Counted from the stretch's first letter, positions 45,716 through 57,096 are shown. The stretch: 64,000 bases of DNA from Labia minor (GCA_963082975.1 OY720348.1:59433461-59497460); one strand, 5' to 3'. The notes: generated by a model from the sequence alone, not told the origin. Numbers and translations are program-made.

Positions 45716-46899
45716 GAGGGTTATTCCCGGGAATTTTCGGGAAAATCTTTCAATTTTTATTTCCCGTTTCCCGGGAAAAAAAAAACGAAACATTTCCCGG
45801 GAAGAAAAAAACAAATTATTTTTCATGATGATTATGATGTGGATACCGAAATCTTTATTTATTAACTGAAATAATCGTAATAAATATAAAATACAAGTGT
45901 ACATACATCCATTTGTCTTTTGTTATAATTTTTTTTCCTTTTCTTTCTTTCTCTCCCTTAAAATTCGATTTCCCAAGCATGGGTCTGTTTTAATTGCAAT
46001 ACCTGACCCCTTGGTAAGGTTTCTATATAAAATGGTTCTTGAATAGGTAACAATAATAAAATACACTATTGCACTTGACCATTTGGAAAGAAAGTAATTT
46101 TCCTTACACCCTTCAAATTAACCCCTCTCCATCACCTGCCCCTTAACTTAAATTAATATAAATAAGGTGTCGTTGAGAGCGAGTAAGGTAAAGACCTAAT
46201 TATATTTTTTGATAAATAAATAAATATTATCATTTATTTATTAAAGAAATATATATCCAATCATTCTGTATGTTATTTCAATCCGCCTTTTTGGGTGGAG
46301 ACAAAAAAAAATAGCAAAAACATCCAAAAAGTAAACAAAAACAAAAAAAAAGCAAAACATATTTACATATTTACATAATAACTAACATTCTGTAATCAAC
46401 GATCATAAATGTCTTTAATTGAGGGCACACATAATCACAGACTCAGAGTTTCAGTTTTCCATCTTTTTAGATATATACAGTAAAGAAAAACCAAAATAAG
46501 AAAAACAAAAATACAAAAAAATGCCCCAAAAAAAAAAAAATAAAATAAATAAATCGAAAATAATGCAAACAAAAAAACCACAAAGAAAGAAAAAAATAAA
46601 TAAAAAGGAATAACTAATCGTTACTCCTCTAATATGAAGGATCTCAGTTTTAGGCGACATTTCCCTTGATTGCCTCTCGTTTCTAAAATGTTATTTTCTA
46701 AACAAGTAAAAGAAAATAATTATGTTTATGTTATATTTTAATGATTATATATTATATCTTACTGAATTTTTCTTTATTTTTGAATTAAATTTATTTTATT
46801 TTTTGGAAAAAACATCATTTATTTAACTTTTTCGTAAAACTTTTACAATTTCCACTTCAAATTTAGTATTCTTTATAATTTCCCGGGATTCCCGGGAAA
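45716..46899. repeat. Region bounded by TTCCCGGGAA palindromes
   Basis: Several CCCGGG palindromes at 45725-45800 and again at 46880-46898 may mark the two ends of a degraded DNA transposon. The interior is AT-rich with A-runs and no transposase. Confidence 0.35.
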
Positions 46900-46918
46900 T
46901 TCATTTTTAAATTTCTTT

Positions 46919-46965
46919 AAAAAAATAGCATTTGTCTAGACAAAAGCCAATTTGGCTAAATCTTT
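46919..46965. repeat. Fragment of module M
   Basis: Matches the last ~45 bp of 1493-1745 (ATAGCATTTG...GGCTAAATC). Its presence here shows the module is a dispersed repeat rather than part of the zinc-finger gene. Confidence 0.6.
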
Positions 46966-47219
46966 GTTGGGTAAGTATTTGTTCGGTGTTGTTAAATAAA
47001 TATGTTGGTGAAATGGTTCAATGAAAACATGTGTTGTTCTAAGGTAAGTAATTAAGATTCATGTTGAATTCATTTAATTTGAGGAATTGTTTATTATAAA
47101 CAAAATATATTTAACAATTCGAGTATAAGTAATATTTTTTCCCAATTATTTTGTTCATATCTATTTTTTTTTAAATATTCGATTCCTTATTAAATTGTTT
47201 TAATTGATTAAAAGATTGC

Positions 47220-47823
47220 TACTATCTCGCCAGAGATAGTATTGCGATCATGAAAATTTTAGATGTCGAGATTTTGATGCTTTTATACATTTTGAAGGTC
47301 CCAGAGTCATTTTTACTAAGGTTGAGAAACATGTCTCTGTGTGTGTATGTATGTGTATATGTAGCCAAGATTACGCAAAAACGGTTTGAGCTAGAATAAT
47401 GAAATTTGGTACATGAGCATTATTCAAAATTCGTAGTTTTCTATCAACTTTTGAGAAATGTAGCTCATCCGGAAGTGGGTCATTACCTACCACGTTTTCA
47501 TTTTTTTTCCTCTAAACTGACCATAAAAATAAAGATATATGTTTGATAGTTTTTCACATTATTAAAAATTGTATAAAACTGCTATATATAGAATTTCAGC
47601 TTAATTGAATCGCTGAAAGTACCTGAATTAATTTTTTAACCCGACTTCAAATAACGCACCAGCACGTGTCGTGGGGCCATCAACAAAGAGCCAAACACGC
47701 TCTGCTTTAATAAATATATTATTTATTAATTTTAATTTTTAATTTAAATTAAATTTAATTTAAATATAATATATGTTAATTATCCAATTCAAATTGCGAG
47801 ATAGTCAAATGGAGAGACTCCAG
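47220..47823 (+). mobile_element. Family B helentron-like element, full length
   Basis: Native start CTACTATCTCGCCAGAGATAGT (a terminal hairpin), GT microsatellite (47336-47360), GAAATTTGGTACA, CAACTTTTG, CCGGAAGTGG, and an end at GAGATAGTC with a hairpin ending ACTCCAG. Confidence 0.85.
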
Positions 47824-48007
47824 ATTTATTTCTTTAATCATTATCACCAGTTATAATAATAAAATTTTATATATGCATTTGGAAGTTCAATATGAAAAAT
47901 CCTGATTAAAGATCCTAATGTCATATATTATATATTTTTACATTAATATATTTCATATTTTTTCTACATAAAAATCAATCACTTATATTATGGTTAATAG
48001 TATACCA

Positions 48008-48101
48008 CAGCGATTTTCAACCTGGGGTGGGGGTGGGGGCGAGCATATGCAAATTTTGATTGAAAATTGGGCTTTGAATACTAAATGTTTGAGAAACACT
48101 G
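48008..48101. mobile_element. 94-bp hAT-type MITE
   Basis: Ends CAGCGATTTTCAACC and (inverted) CAGTGTTTCTCAAAC, with an 8-bp duplication GTATACCA / GTATACTA. Confidence 0.75.
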
Positions 48102-48933
48102 GTATACTATATATATATATACTTGTTGCTTAAATATATAGTGTAATATAATATTTCTTATAAGTATATTTATTTCAATATAATTTAGATTATATTTATT
48201 ATTACGTAGAAAATATGCTATTTTAACATTCTATATTTTATTAAAAATACAAGATAGAAAATCTATCAACGTTAGTCTTTCATCTCCTTTTTAATGATTA
48301 ACATAAAAAATCCATGTACTGTTCTAGAATTTTATTAATTTCTAATAAAAAAAAAGTCAAATGAAGGGTATCTTTCCTTAAGCCAACCAAATTATTAACT
48401 AATTTGCTAAAGATGCTTGCAAAAAGGGTGAGGAATGAAGGATTTTATTAATTTTCCTTTAAAAGCTTTTAAATATCTGACGTTGTTATAAATTTTGTAT
48501 TATGATAAGACTCATTTTCAGGTTTGCTTTGATAAAATTTAATTAGAATCTGGAATTTAAATGGCTTGAATGAACAGTGGCGTAGCGAACTTAAATGACG
48601 CCCGAGGCACGACACTTTATTGGTGCCCTCCCCCTTTCTCCATGGCTATACCCTGTTTTCTTCTATCAAGGAAAGATATATAGAATATAATAAAAGACTA
48701 GAAAGTATTATTGTTTGTTATCGTTTTAAAAGCGTTCGTTGTACGTGTCTTTCGTTCCAATCATAAATATCTATTAATATTTATACTTGTATAGAAGTTA
48801 TTATTATTATTACATATCGATTATAGAAAAATACTAATGCTAAAAATAACGTTTTAGAAAGAAAAAACGTTTTGTTTAGATAAATTTTATTTTATTTATC
48901 TACCGCCAAAATATTGTTTAGATTTAAATAAAA
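48102..48933. other. Intergenic AT-rich sequence
   Basis: A CAGTGGCGTAGCGAAC start near 48577, followed by GC-richer sequence to 48650, looks like one end of another repeat. No second end found. Confidence 0.4.
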
Positions 48934-49559
48934 TAAGTTGACCTGTGGCCAGGTCCGAACCGACCGACGGTTTGAAGTAAATTGATTTCCAGCTACAGAA
49001 ACAATTTCAAATAATTTTAATATAACTATTAATGTAATAAAAAACAGATATGGATATAATATAAATATTTTTAATTTTATTTTATTTAGAATATATATGC
49101 AAGACCAGGCTGTGACGTCATGGATGGCTCGATGACGTCATATAATTTTAAATTAAGAAAAAACTAATAAAGATGATTTTTCTCGAGGATAAAACCAATA
49201 CAAAGTGCATGATTCGTGGTGATATGTAAAAAATCTCCTCATGTGAAATTTGGTATGAAAATAACCCTTCCCTTCCTATCGTCGATCGCTAATACTACCA
49301 CTTCCGGTTTCCGGATTTGCACCAAAAGTTGATCAATTCATCCCACTGATGCATTAAGTAAATATACCAAATTTCATCAAAATCCGTTGAGCCTTTCAAG
49401 CTATACACATCTATACGGACGGACGGACAGACGGACAGACATCATGCTAAAAATACTTTTTTCTGTTAAGAAAATGCATGATTCGTGGAGATATGTAAAA
49501 ATCTCCACATGTGAAATTTGGTGTGAAAACAATACCTCCCTTACTATCGTCGGTCGGTA
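48934..49559 (-). mobile_element. Family A helentron-like element, full length (reference copy)
   Basis: Complete from TAAGTTGACCTGTGGCCAGG to CGTCGGTCGGTAA (626 bp). Read in native orientation: ACCGACCGACG sub-terminal repeat, first GGAGAT...ATCTCC hairpin block, GTCC/GTCT microsatellite, GAAATTTGGTATA, CAACTTTTG, CCGGAAGTGG, second (internal) hairpin block, two TGACGTCA sites (49113-49120, 49133-49140), CGTCGGTCGGT, and the 3' hairpin GACCTG-GCCA-CAGGTC. No ORF. Confidence 0.88.
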
Positions 49560-51189
49560 AAAAAAAACAAATATTCTACAAAAAATATTATTTTAAAATA
49601 AATTTTTAAGAAGTCTCGCATATCTGCGGACGAACTTCATTTTTTAAAAAAAAACACAAATTCAATCAAGGATATCAAGAAAAAATTTATTAACACAGGA
49701 AAACAGATTAGAAATTAAATTTGAAAAGACAACAAAAAGAGAAAAGAATTCGAAAATATAGAAAAGTTTAAAGATTTTGGATTTATAATTATGAATATTT
49801 ATAGTTTGTCAGATAAAAACTATTTATTTATGAATGAGCAGCCATTTAATAATGTTTTATTGACTAATTCACTAGTTATTCACTTATTCAAAAATTTTCG
49901 ATTTTTTCGGTTCGGTTTGTATATAAGAAAATTATTTAATTAATTAATTTTTCAATTTTCATATATCGACCTGAAAAAAACCACGAAAATTATTGAAGCC
50001 CTCTGCTGGCCAAATAATAAAATATGCTTGAATGTTAATGAATTTATATGCAAATTTTAATAATTTTTATCTCGTAAACTAAAAAAGACCGAAAAATATT
50101 GCATAAGGAAAGTTTCTTTGGAATTAAAAAACGAATCCACTGGCAAAGTTTCATCCAAATCCCAGAAGCTTTCCGTTTTGTAAACAATTACCCATTTAAA
50201 CAAGTCTGATTTATTTTTTGTTATTTAGATTCTGATAAAATTTTTGTTTAAATTTATTTATTTATAAATGTATTTAAGTGAAAATTTTGCCAGGTTGTTA
50301 GTACCGCATTAGAATCTTAAATATAAAATTTGATTATGATCGGTTTTACCGTTGGACCTGAATTTCGATCACAAGATTTCTGTCATACACACACACACAC
50401 AAATATAACTACATCGACGGGATAAAACACTTTTTTGAAATCAGAATGACATGAAACGAGGAGATCTGTAAAAAAAAAACACCGAAGGTGAATCGGGATT
50501 ACAATCTCATATTTCGAATGAAAATGAATAGAAGTCGTTTTAGCACAATTTTTATTTTATTTTCTATGAACTAAAGTAAAAATATAATGGTAAAGCATCA
50601 AAATATTTTAAAACGAATCAGTATATAAATAAAAATATTTTCAAATTATGAGTTTGTTTATTTAATAATTAAAATAATTTTTAATTAAGTACTTCATGTT
50701 TATTCTGATGCTGTTTCATTCTTTAAAAAGCTTTCCACGAAATCCTGATCACTAACTAATTACTTTCCCCATTCAGTATATACTTATATTAATAATAAAA
50801 TATAATACTATATATATATACCTATATATATATATTAAGCATGTATTAAAATCAATTAACTAATTAAATTAGTTTACATTAAGGAAAATTAAAATAAAAA
50901 TTCGTAGAATACTAATAAAGTGTGATATTACTAATGAAATCAATAGAAATTGTATTTCAATTTATTAAAAGAGAAATTATATACATAAACGTTCACGCAA
51001 ATTCATTGAATTTATGTTTTTGTTCACAAGATATTAAAAATTTACTTAATTATTCTTTTTATTGATTAGTTTTCTTAAAAATTTTAAATAATTGATTTAA
51101 TTTAAAATAATGCCAAGAAAATTATCATTCAAAAAGAAAATAAGTAGAAATTAAAAAATAAAAATAAAAAAAAAACCGCATACCGGTAG
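49560..51189. other. Intergenic AT-rich sequence with weak repeat traces
   Basis: 49880-50560 has a repeat-like texture (ATTCGGGATTACAATCT at its end, (AC)n at 50384-50400). The same ending recurs at 51190 and, weakly, near 55520 and 55610. Class unknown. Confidence 0.4.
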
Positions 51190-51925
51190 TGATTCGGGAT
51201 TACAATCTATCTTCTCCCATTCTAGCCACGTGTCGTGCCCACCGCAGCTTTTATAATTCTAACTATATCTGGAGATGCATAGAGGTCATGCAATTCCTCG
51301 TTATGCAATCTTCGCCATTCCCCGGTGACCTTATCTTTCTTTGGCCCATAAATGCTTCACAGAATCCTATTCTCAAATACTCTAAATCTACTCTCGTCAC
51401 CTAAGGTCATAGACCATGCCTCACACTCATATAATACAACCAGTAAATTAATTGTTTTATATATTTTAATTTTTATCCCCTTTGATAATAATTTTGAAGC
51501 GATAAGCCCCTTTACTGCATGATAACCTTGTAACCTCGCTTTAAACTCATCTCGTATATTATTATCTTTCGTTATCACAGAACCTAAGTATTTAAATTTT
51601 TCTACATTTTCAAATTCTATATCTTGTATGTTAAGACTTTGTGTGTGTTAATACTATTCCTCTCAGTTACTAAATACTTTGTCTTAGCATTATTAATTTC
51701 TAGTCCCACCTCTTTTCCTGCTTCAATTAATTTTTCTACACTATCTATAATGGCAATTGCCGAATATTATATTTAAGTCGTCTGCGTAACCTAATATTTG
51801 AAATTTTTTTGTTTAATTCGATTCCGTTTGATTTCCCCCCAATTTGTCTAATTACATATTCCAGTACTAAATTAAATAAAATTGGTAATAATGTTGATTT
51901 AAATCCATTCCGAATTTCGAAAGTT
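51190..51925 (-). pseudogene. RTE-like LINE reverse transcriptase remnant
   Basis: Minus-strand pieces in several frames: FKSTLLPILFNLVLEYVIRQ, then ILGYADDLNII with the catalytic YADD box at 51789-51778, then the C-terminal LYECEAWSMT and RVFENRIL, then ELHDLYASPDIV. Frameshifts and stops separate them. The order fits the palm-thumb and downstream part of an endonuclease-reverse transcriptase; the N-terminal endonuclease is absent. Confidence 0.85.
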
Positions 51926-51972
51926 TCAAACAGTATATAAGTAGAAATTAAAAAAATAAAAATTAAACTAAG

Positions 51973-52076
51973 CTGGAGTGTCTCCACTCGACTATCTCGC
52001 ATTTTGAATTGGATTAAATAACTTATATTATATTTAAATTAAATTTAATTAATTATAAATTATAAATAAAAACAAA
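51973..52076 (-). mobile_element. Family B fragment, hairpin end only
   Basis: Hairpin GGAGTGTCTCCACTC, CTATCTCGC and the AT-rich segment, then interrupted by a family A copy. Confidence 0.72.
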
Positions 52077-52392
52077 TAAGTTGACCTGTGGCCAGGTCCG
52101 AACCGACCGACGGTTTGAAGTCAATTAATTTCCAGCTACAGAAACAATTTCAAATAATTTTAATATATCTATTAATGTAATAAACAACAGATAGGCATAT
52201 AACATAAATATTTTTAATTTTATTTTATTTATAATATATATGTAAGACCAGGCTGTGACGTCATGAATGGCTGGACGACGTCATATAATTTTAAATTAAG
52301 AAAAAACTAATAAAGATGATTTTTCCCAATTCGTGGTGATATGTAAAAAATCTCCTCATGTGAAATTTGGTGTGCAAATAACCCTTCCTTGG
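52077..52392 (-). mobile_element. Family A short form
   Basis: Starts TAAGTTGACCTGTGG and stops at AATAACCCTTCCT, which is the internal A block. Lacks the microsatellite half. Confidence 0.78.
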
Positions 52393-52749
52393 TTAAATCG
52401 ATTTATTAAAATAATTCGTATTAATTTATTTGTCGTATAATACGTATATAAATAATTTGTATATTCATTTTATTTAACGAAGGCGAAATAATATAATTTA
52501 TTTAGAAAATAAAGTCAAAGGCAGTTGAATCTCATCCATTAGGGGGTAAGCAATGCAGCATTGCTATGCTGTCCCCTTCAAGGTCACCGATAAGCAAAGC
52601 CAATTGAAATGGCGGCGACATTTATAAATCGTATATAATTAATATATCAGTAAAAAGTTATCAATCTATCATTTATAAAATTAAATTTTTATTTGAATCT
52701 AGTCTAAAATTTATTAAACTTCATTTAAATTAATAGGAATAAATAAATT

Positions 52750-52935
52750 TACAATTAATTCTTAATTGAGGGATGATTTCGGTGGTGACGCCGGTCAACG
52801 TCTTCGACTGGAAAAGGAGTGGGAACTGATTGCGCTCGAAGCACACCTCGACAGGCAGGCCAGGAGGGAGGGAGGGGGGCGGGCGGGTGGGAAGTGAGAA
52901 GAGGTGGCGGAGGGGGGCAACATGGCGGCAAATCT
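52750..52935. other. GC-rich island with G-quadruplex motif and open frames
   Basis: An abrupt GC-rich block in AT-rich surroundings. G runs at 52864-52891 form a strong quadruplex motif. Positions 52768-52900 are open on + (DDFGGDAGQRLRLEKEWELI...) and on - (VEVCFERNQFPLLFQSKTL...). It could be a first exon/promoter or part of a mobile element. I cannot assign strand or family. Confidence 0.4.
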
Positions 52936-53085
52936 TTTCAATCTGTCAAATTTCAATAATTAATATTTAATCAACGAAGCAACGTAAAATTATATAATAG
53001 TAGTGAAAATGAATCTACGTTTCATGATGAATCTATTCGTATAGGTTTTATCTGTTGTTATGAGGCAAGATTTTTGTTGAACTGT
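52930..53085. repeat. Duplicated segment (partner 54262-54428)
   Basis: Shared landmarks are CTGTCAAA-TTCAATAATTAATA, ATTATATAATRSTAGTGAAA and TTATATRTTGTTAT. Both copies are followed within a few kb by A and B elements. Confidence 0.65.
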
Positions 53086-53269
53086 AAAAATAAACCAATA
53101 TTAAAATTAATTAAAAATTTCCATTTAATGATACAAAAAATCAATTTTATTTAGAATCTGGCTAAAATTATGGTCAATGGATTGGTCTTGGTCACAATTT
53201 ACTAGATTTATTTAAAAATTTTAATAAAATGAAAACCTTTGATTAGAGTGGTTTTTTCTAATTTTGCAA

Positions 53270-53757
53270 AGCGTTCTATAAATATGAGTTCCAAGTTTTA
53301 TACTAATGTGAAGCGTTGGAGGGATGGGCCCTCTCAGAGGCATATAAGACATGTCTCACTCGTGATTATAAGGGGTTTTGCTAGTCGAAGGGTTGACGTG
53401 ATCTGGATATATTTGAATAAACCCCCCTTCGGGGGGTTTATTCAAATATATATAGGAGACTCTGAAGAGTCTCCTATAAGATACAAGATTTCAATTTTTT
53501 TTCTTTTTAATGATCTATGCTAGGTATTCTCCTTCATCCAAATAAATTTGATTTTTTGAATAATCAGGGGTGGGGGGGGGAGTGAAAGTAAGGAAATGGA
53601 TGGAAAGGAGTCAACGGGTAAAGGACATGATTCCTCCAGGTAGAAGAGGGATTTAGAAGAAATCATGAGCTCACGTGAGGGCAGGGACGCCAATCCCTGT
53701 AATAGTATTCTTTTCTACTGGGTTTTAGAAAAGAATCTACTCGCTACCCGGGATATT
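53270..53757. repeat. Dispersed repeat C, copy 2, with two strong hairpins
   Basis: Homologous to 22620-23112, but with two adjoining perfect hairpins: 53407-53427 with 53431-53451 (21 bp, 3-base loop TTC) and 53451-53462 with 53467-53478 (12 bp, loop TGAA). It ends with the shared GCTCACGTGAGGGCAGGGAC block. A + frame at 53239-53523 crosses the hairpins and is probably fortuitous. Confidence 0.6.
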
Positions 53758-54444
53758 ATTTTTAAATTTATTAAAAAATAATTTTAGATCATAATCATCC
53801 TATATGTTATTACATCTTTTATATACCATATATTTATATTTTTCTTATCCCCTTAATACTAATAAAATTAATTAATATTCATAATAATTAATTTAAATAA
53901 TATTATGTATATTAACATTTATAATCATATTATTAAAAAAATCTAAAGAATAAAATTATAAAAAATAAACAAATTGAAAGATTTGAACTCAGACAAAAGA
54001 ATTACTAGTCAAAGTCCAATCCGTTGCGACTGTTTCATCAACTAGTAAAAACATAGGAAAGAAATTCACTTAAAGGCTATGAAAATTCAGCCCATAAGCA
54101 ATACATGGTAAAGACTTTATTCATTAAATATTGATTAAACAAAGAAAAATGATCATGGAAATAGTTATAATACAAGAAATACAAGAATCAAAGATAATCT
54201 TGTATTGAGAGAATAATCATTTAATATAATTAATCAAAAGATTCGACGTCATTCAAAATGGCAGCCGAAATCACATTGCATCTGTCAAAATTCAATAATT
54301 AATATTTAATTAAGGAAGCATCATAAAATTATATAATGCTAGTGAAAATGAATCTACATTGAATAACGAGTATTTTGATATGCGTTTTATATATTGTTAT
54401 CAGAAAATGTTTATTTCAAGTGTAAACATGATACCAAATAAAAA
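53758..54444. other. Intergenic AT-rich sequence
   Basis: Contains the duplicated segment 54262-54428. Otherwise featureless. Confidence 0.5.
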
Positions 54445-55004
54445 TAAGTTGACCTGTGGCCAGGTCCGAACCGACCGACTGTTTGAAATAAATTAATTTC
54501 CAGCTACAGAAACAATTTCAAATAATTTTCATATATCTATTAATGTAATAAAAAACAGATATGGATACATAAATAATTAATATAAACATTTTTAATTTTA
54601 TTTTATTTATAATATATATGCAAGACCAGGCTGTGACGTCATGAATGGCTGGATGACGTCATATAATTTTAAATCAAGAAAAAACTAATAAATATGATTT
54701 TTCTCGAGGATAAAACCAATACAAAGTGCATGATTCGTGGTTTCCGGAATTGCACCAAAAGTTGATCAATTCATCCCACTGATGTATTAAGTAAATATAC
54801 CAAATTTCATCAAAATCGGTTGAGCCGTTCAGGCTGTACACATCTATACGGACGGACGGACGGACAGACGGACGGACGGACAGACATCATGCTAAAAATA
54901 CTTTTTTCTGTTTAGAAAATGCATGATTCGTGGAGATATGTAAAAATCTCCACATGTGAAATTTGGTGTGAAAACAATACCTCCCTTACTATCGTCGGTC
55001 GGTA
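54445..55004 (-). mobile_element. Family A element with small internal deletion
   Basis: Both ends are intact (TAAGTTGACC..., CGTCGGTCGGTAA), with an expanded GGAC/AGAC microsatellite (54850-54887). About 70 bp covering the internal hairpin block is deleted after GATTCGTGG (54738). Confidence 0.85.
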
Positions 55005-55494
55005 ATAATATTTATTAAACCAGCGAGTGTTTGGCTCTTTATTGAAGGCACCAGGTCACGTGCTGGCGCGTGATTTACAGTTTTAAAAAATTAATTCCGG
55101 TAATTTCAGCGCTTCAATCAAGCTGAAATTCTATATATAGAAGTTTTATGCCATTTTTAATCACGTGAAAAATTCTCACAAACATATATCTTTATTTTTA
55201 TGGTCACTTTAGAGGAAAAAAGATCAAAACGTGTAATGTAATGACCCTCTTCCGATTGAGCTCCATTTCTCAAAAGTTGATAGAAAACTACGAATTTTGA
55301 ATAATGCCCTCATGATTCTAGCTCAAACCGTTTTTGCGTAATCTTACGTATACATACACACATATATACACACACACAGACATTTTTCTCAACCTTAGTG
55401 AAAATGACTCAGGGACCTTCAAAACATATAAAACCATCAAAATCTCGACATAGAAATTTTTCTTGATCGCAATACTAGCTCTGACGAGATAATA
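55005..55494 (-). mobile_element. Family B element lacking the hairpin end
   Basis: Begins in the TTTATTAAACCAGCG region and runs to GACGAGATAATAA. The hairpin end and AT-rich part are replaced by the directly abutting A copy. Confidence 0.8.
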
Positions 55495-56315
55495 AAATAC
55501 GCATTCCGGAACTAAATTCGGATTACAAGTCTTTTACTATCAAAAAATTTAGAAACTTGATTTAATTTACAACAATAAGTAAAAATTAAAAAAAAACATA
55601 CCTGTTCTAAATTGGGATTACAAGTCAACAAATTTTTTTCGATTGAAAAATAAAAAAAAAATCAATTAATATATTTAGCTAATAAAATAATATAATTATT
55701 TGAATAGATTCATATATTTACGCTAATTTAGATCTATATAGGAATCAATAAGATTTATTTATGGTGGATGTAATTTCAGATTTAATAGTTGGATTGTTCA
55801 ATTGATTAAATGACAAATCGATAGGAACCTTTTCCCATGTCCCATTCTCTAGTATATTAATAATGTTGGAGGTGCATCAGGGGCCCATTTTAGCAATCTG
55901 ATTTGACAGACTAGCCGAGTACATATTGACGTCACTAGTATTTATGATTCCCGAGTGGAAGGAATACAAATCAATTGCATACGAAAGATATTCCACCCGA
56001 AATTGTTATTTTAATTATTTATTTATTTATTTTTTTTTATTTATTTATTTAGTTGAACTGTGCGCGGTCATTGAGTTTCTTCCCGTTATAAATGATGTAT
56101 TTTCCTTGATGAAGTTTTAATAGCAATTTTAGTTTAAGTCATTAATAAAACTATAATCAAAATAATATATGAATATAATAATATCAAAAACAATTGAGAC
56201 TAAAGAGGATACCAACCTTAATATTTCTTTTAGTTAATGTCATCAAGAATAAATATTAATATATTAAAATAAATAGACTTGGAAATGAATAAAAAATACA
56301 TATTATAAATAAATA
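55495..56315. other. Intergenic AT-rich sequence; unassigned small frames
   Basis: A + frame at 55926-56120 (TSLVFMIPEWKEYKSIAYER...) is followed by low-complexity Phe/Tyr and is unrecognised. Confidence 0.35.
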
Positions 56316-56660
56316 CGAGGTCTAAAAAGTTCGGTGAATGGTATGATAAAAACATAAAAAGAGAATGTTAATTATAAATATACCTTTATTAACCTTCAAA
56401 ATACTCTCCATTTGCCACAATACACTTCTGACAACGTTCGTATAACGCTTGAAAACTGTTGGAGAAGTCTTGATGTAGAATCGTTCTCAGAGTAGTCGTC
56501 ACAACGTTCAGGCAGGCCATCCACAAGGAGGACACCAGAAAACTCTGAACGTGTACGAGAGATGCTAACAAAAGTTCGGCGATTGACTCTGCGACTAATA
56601 GCCGAAGAATTGGGTATTAGCAAAGACACAGTAAGTAGTGTTTTCTGGTGTCCTGCTTGT
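56316..56660. mobile_element. Rearranged mariner fragment
   Basis: Starts with a terminal repeat CGAGGTCTAAAAAGTTCGGT. 56389-56470 (minus) encodes the C-terminal LYERCQKCIVANGEYFEG. From about 56503 on the plus strand lies the N-terminal helix-turn-helix region (RPSTRRTPENSERVRE, LRLIAEELGISKDTV). The two halves are on opposite strands, so one has been inverted. Confidence 0.78.
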
Positions 56661-56849
56661 GGATTTGTTCTTTGAATTTGAAAATTTTCTATTTTAATAC
56701 CTGCAACAAAAATAATTAAAATAATACTTAAAAGAAGTCTTTTCTAATTAAAATATGTCAAATCTTATTAATTTTTATATATATAAAAAAAAAATAAAAA
56801 ATTTAAAATTACATACCATATTGCTAGTATAGTTATAATTATAAAATCG

Positions 56850-57096
56850 AGAAGGCTGCGATGGTCAGGGCACGTGGCTAGAATAGGAAAGGAAAGAATG
56901 GCGAAAAATATATTGAATGAAGATCAAGGAAGCGGTGGGTGGATAATGTAGAAAGGGACGTGAGGGAGGTGGGAGAGGGCAGGGATTGGAGGGTTGTGGC
57001 TCAGGATGGGGGTACTTGGAGAAATGTGGTTGCTGCGACAAAGAACTTTCGAGATCCGTAGAGCCACAGAGATAGATAGATAGATAGATAGATATG
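56850..57096 (+). pseudogene. RTE-like LINE 3' end with (GATA)n tail
   Basis: Plus-strand frames read RWVDNVERDVREVGEGRDW, VVAQDGGTWRNVVAATKNFR and end before AGAGCCACAGAGATAGATAGATA. This is the C terminus of an RTE-like ORF with a tetranucleotide 3' tail (57072-57095). Confidence 0.78.

Noticed and set aside
57072..57095. GATA tandem repeats considered as a regulatory array
   Set aside because: Better explained as the 3' tail of an RTE-like LINE.
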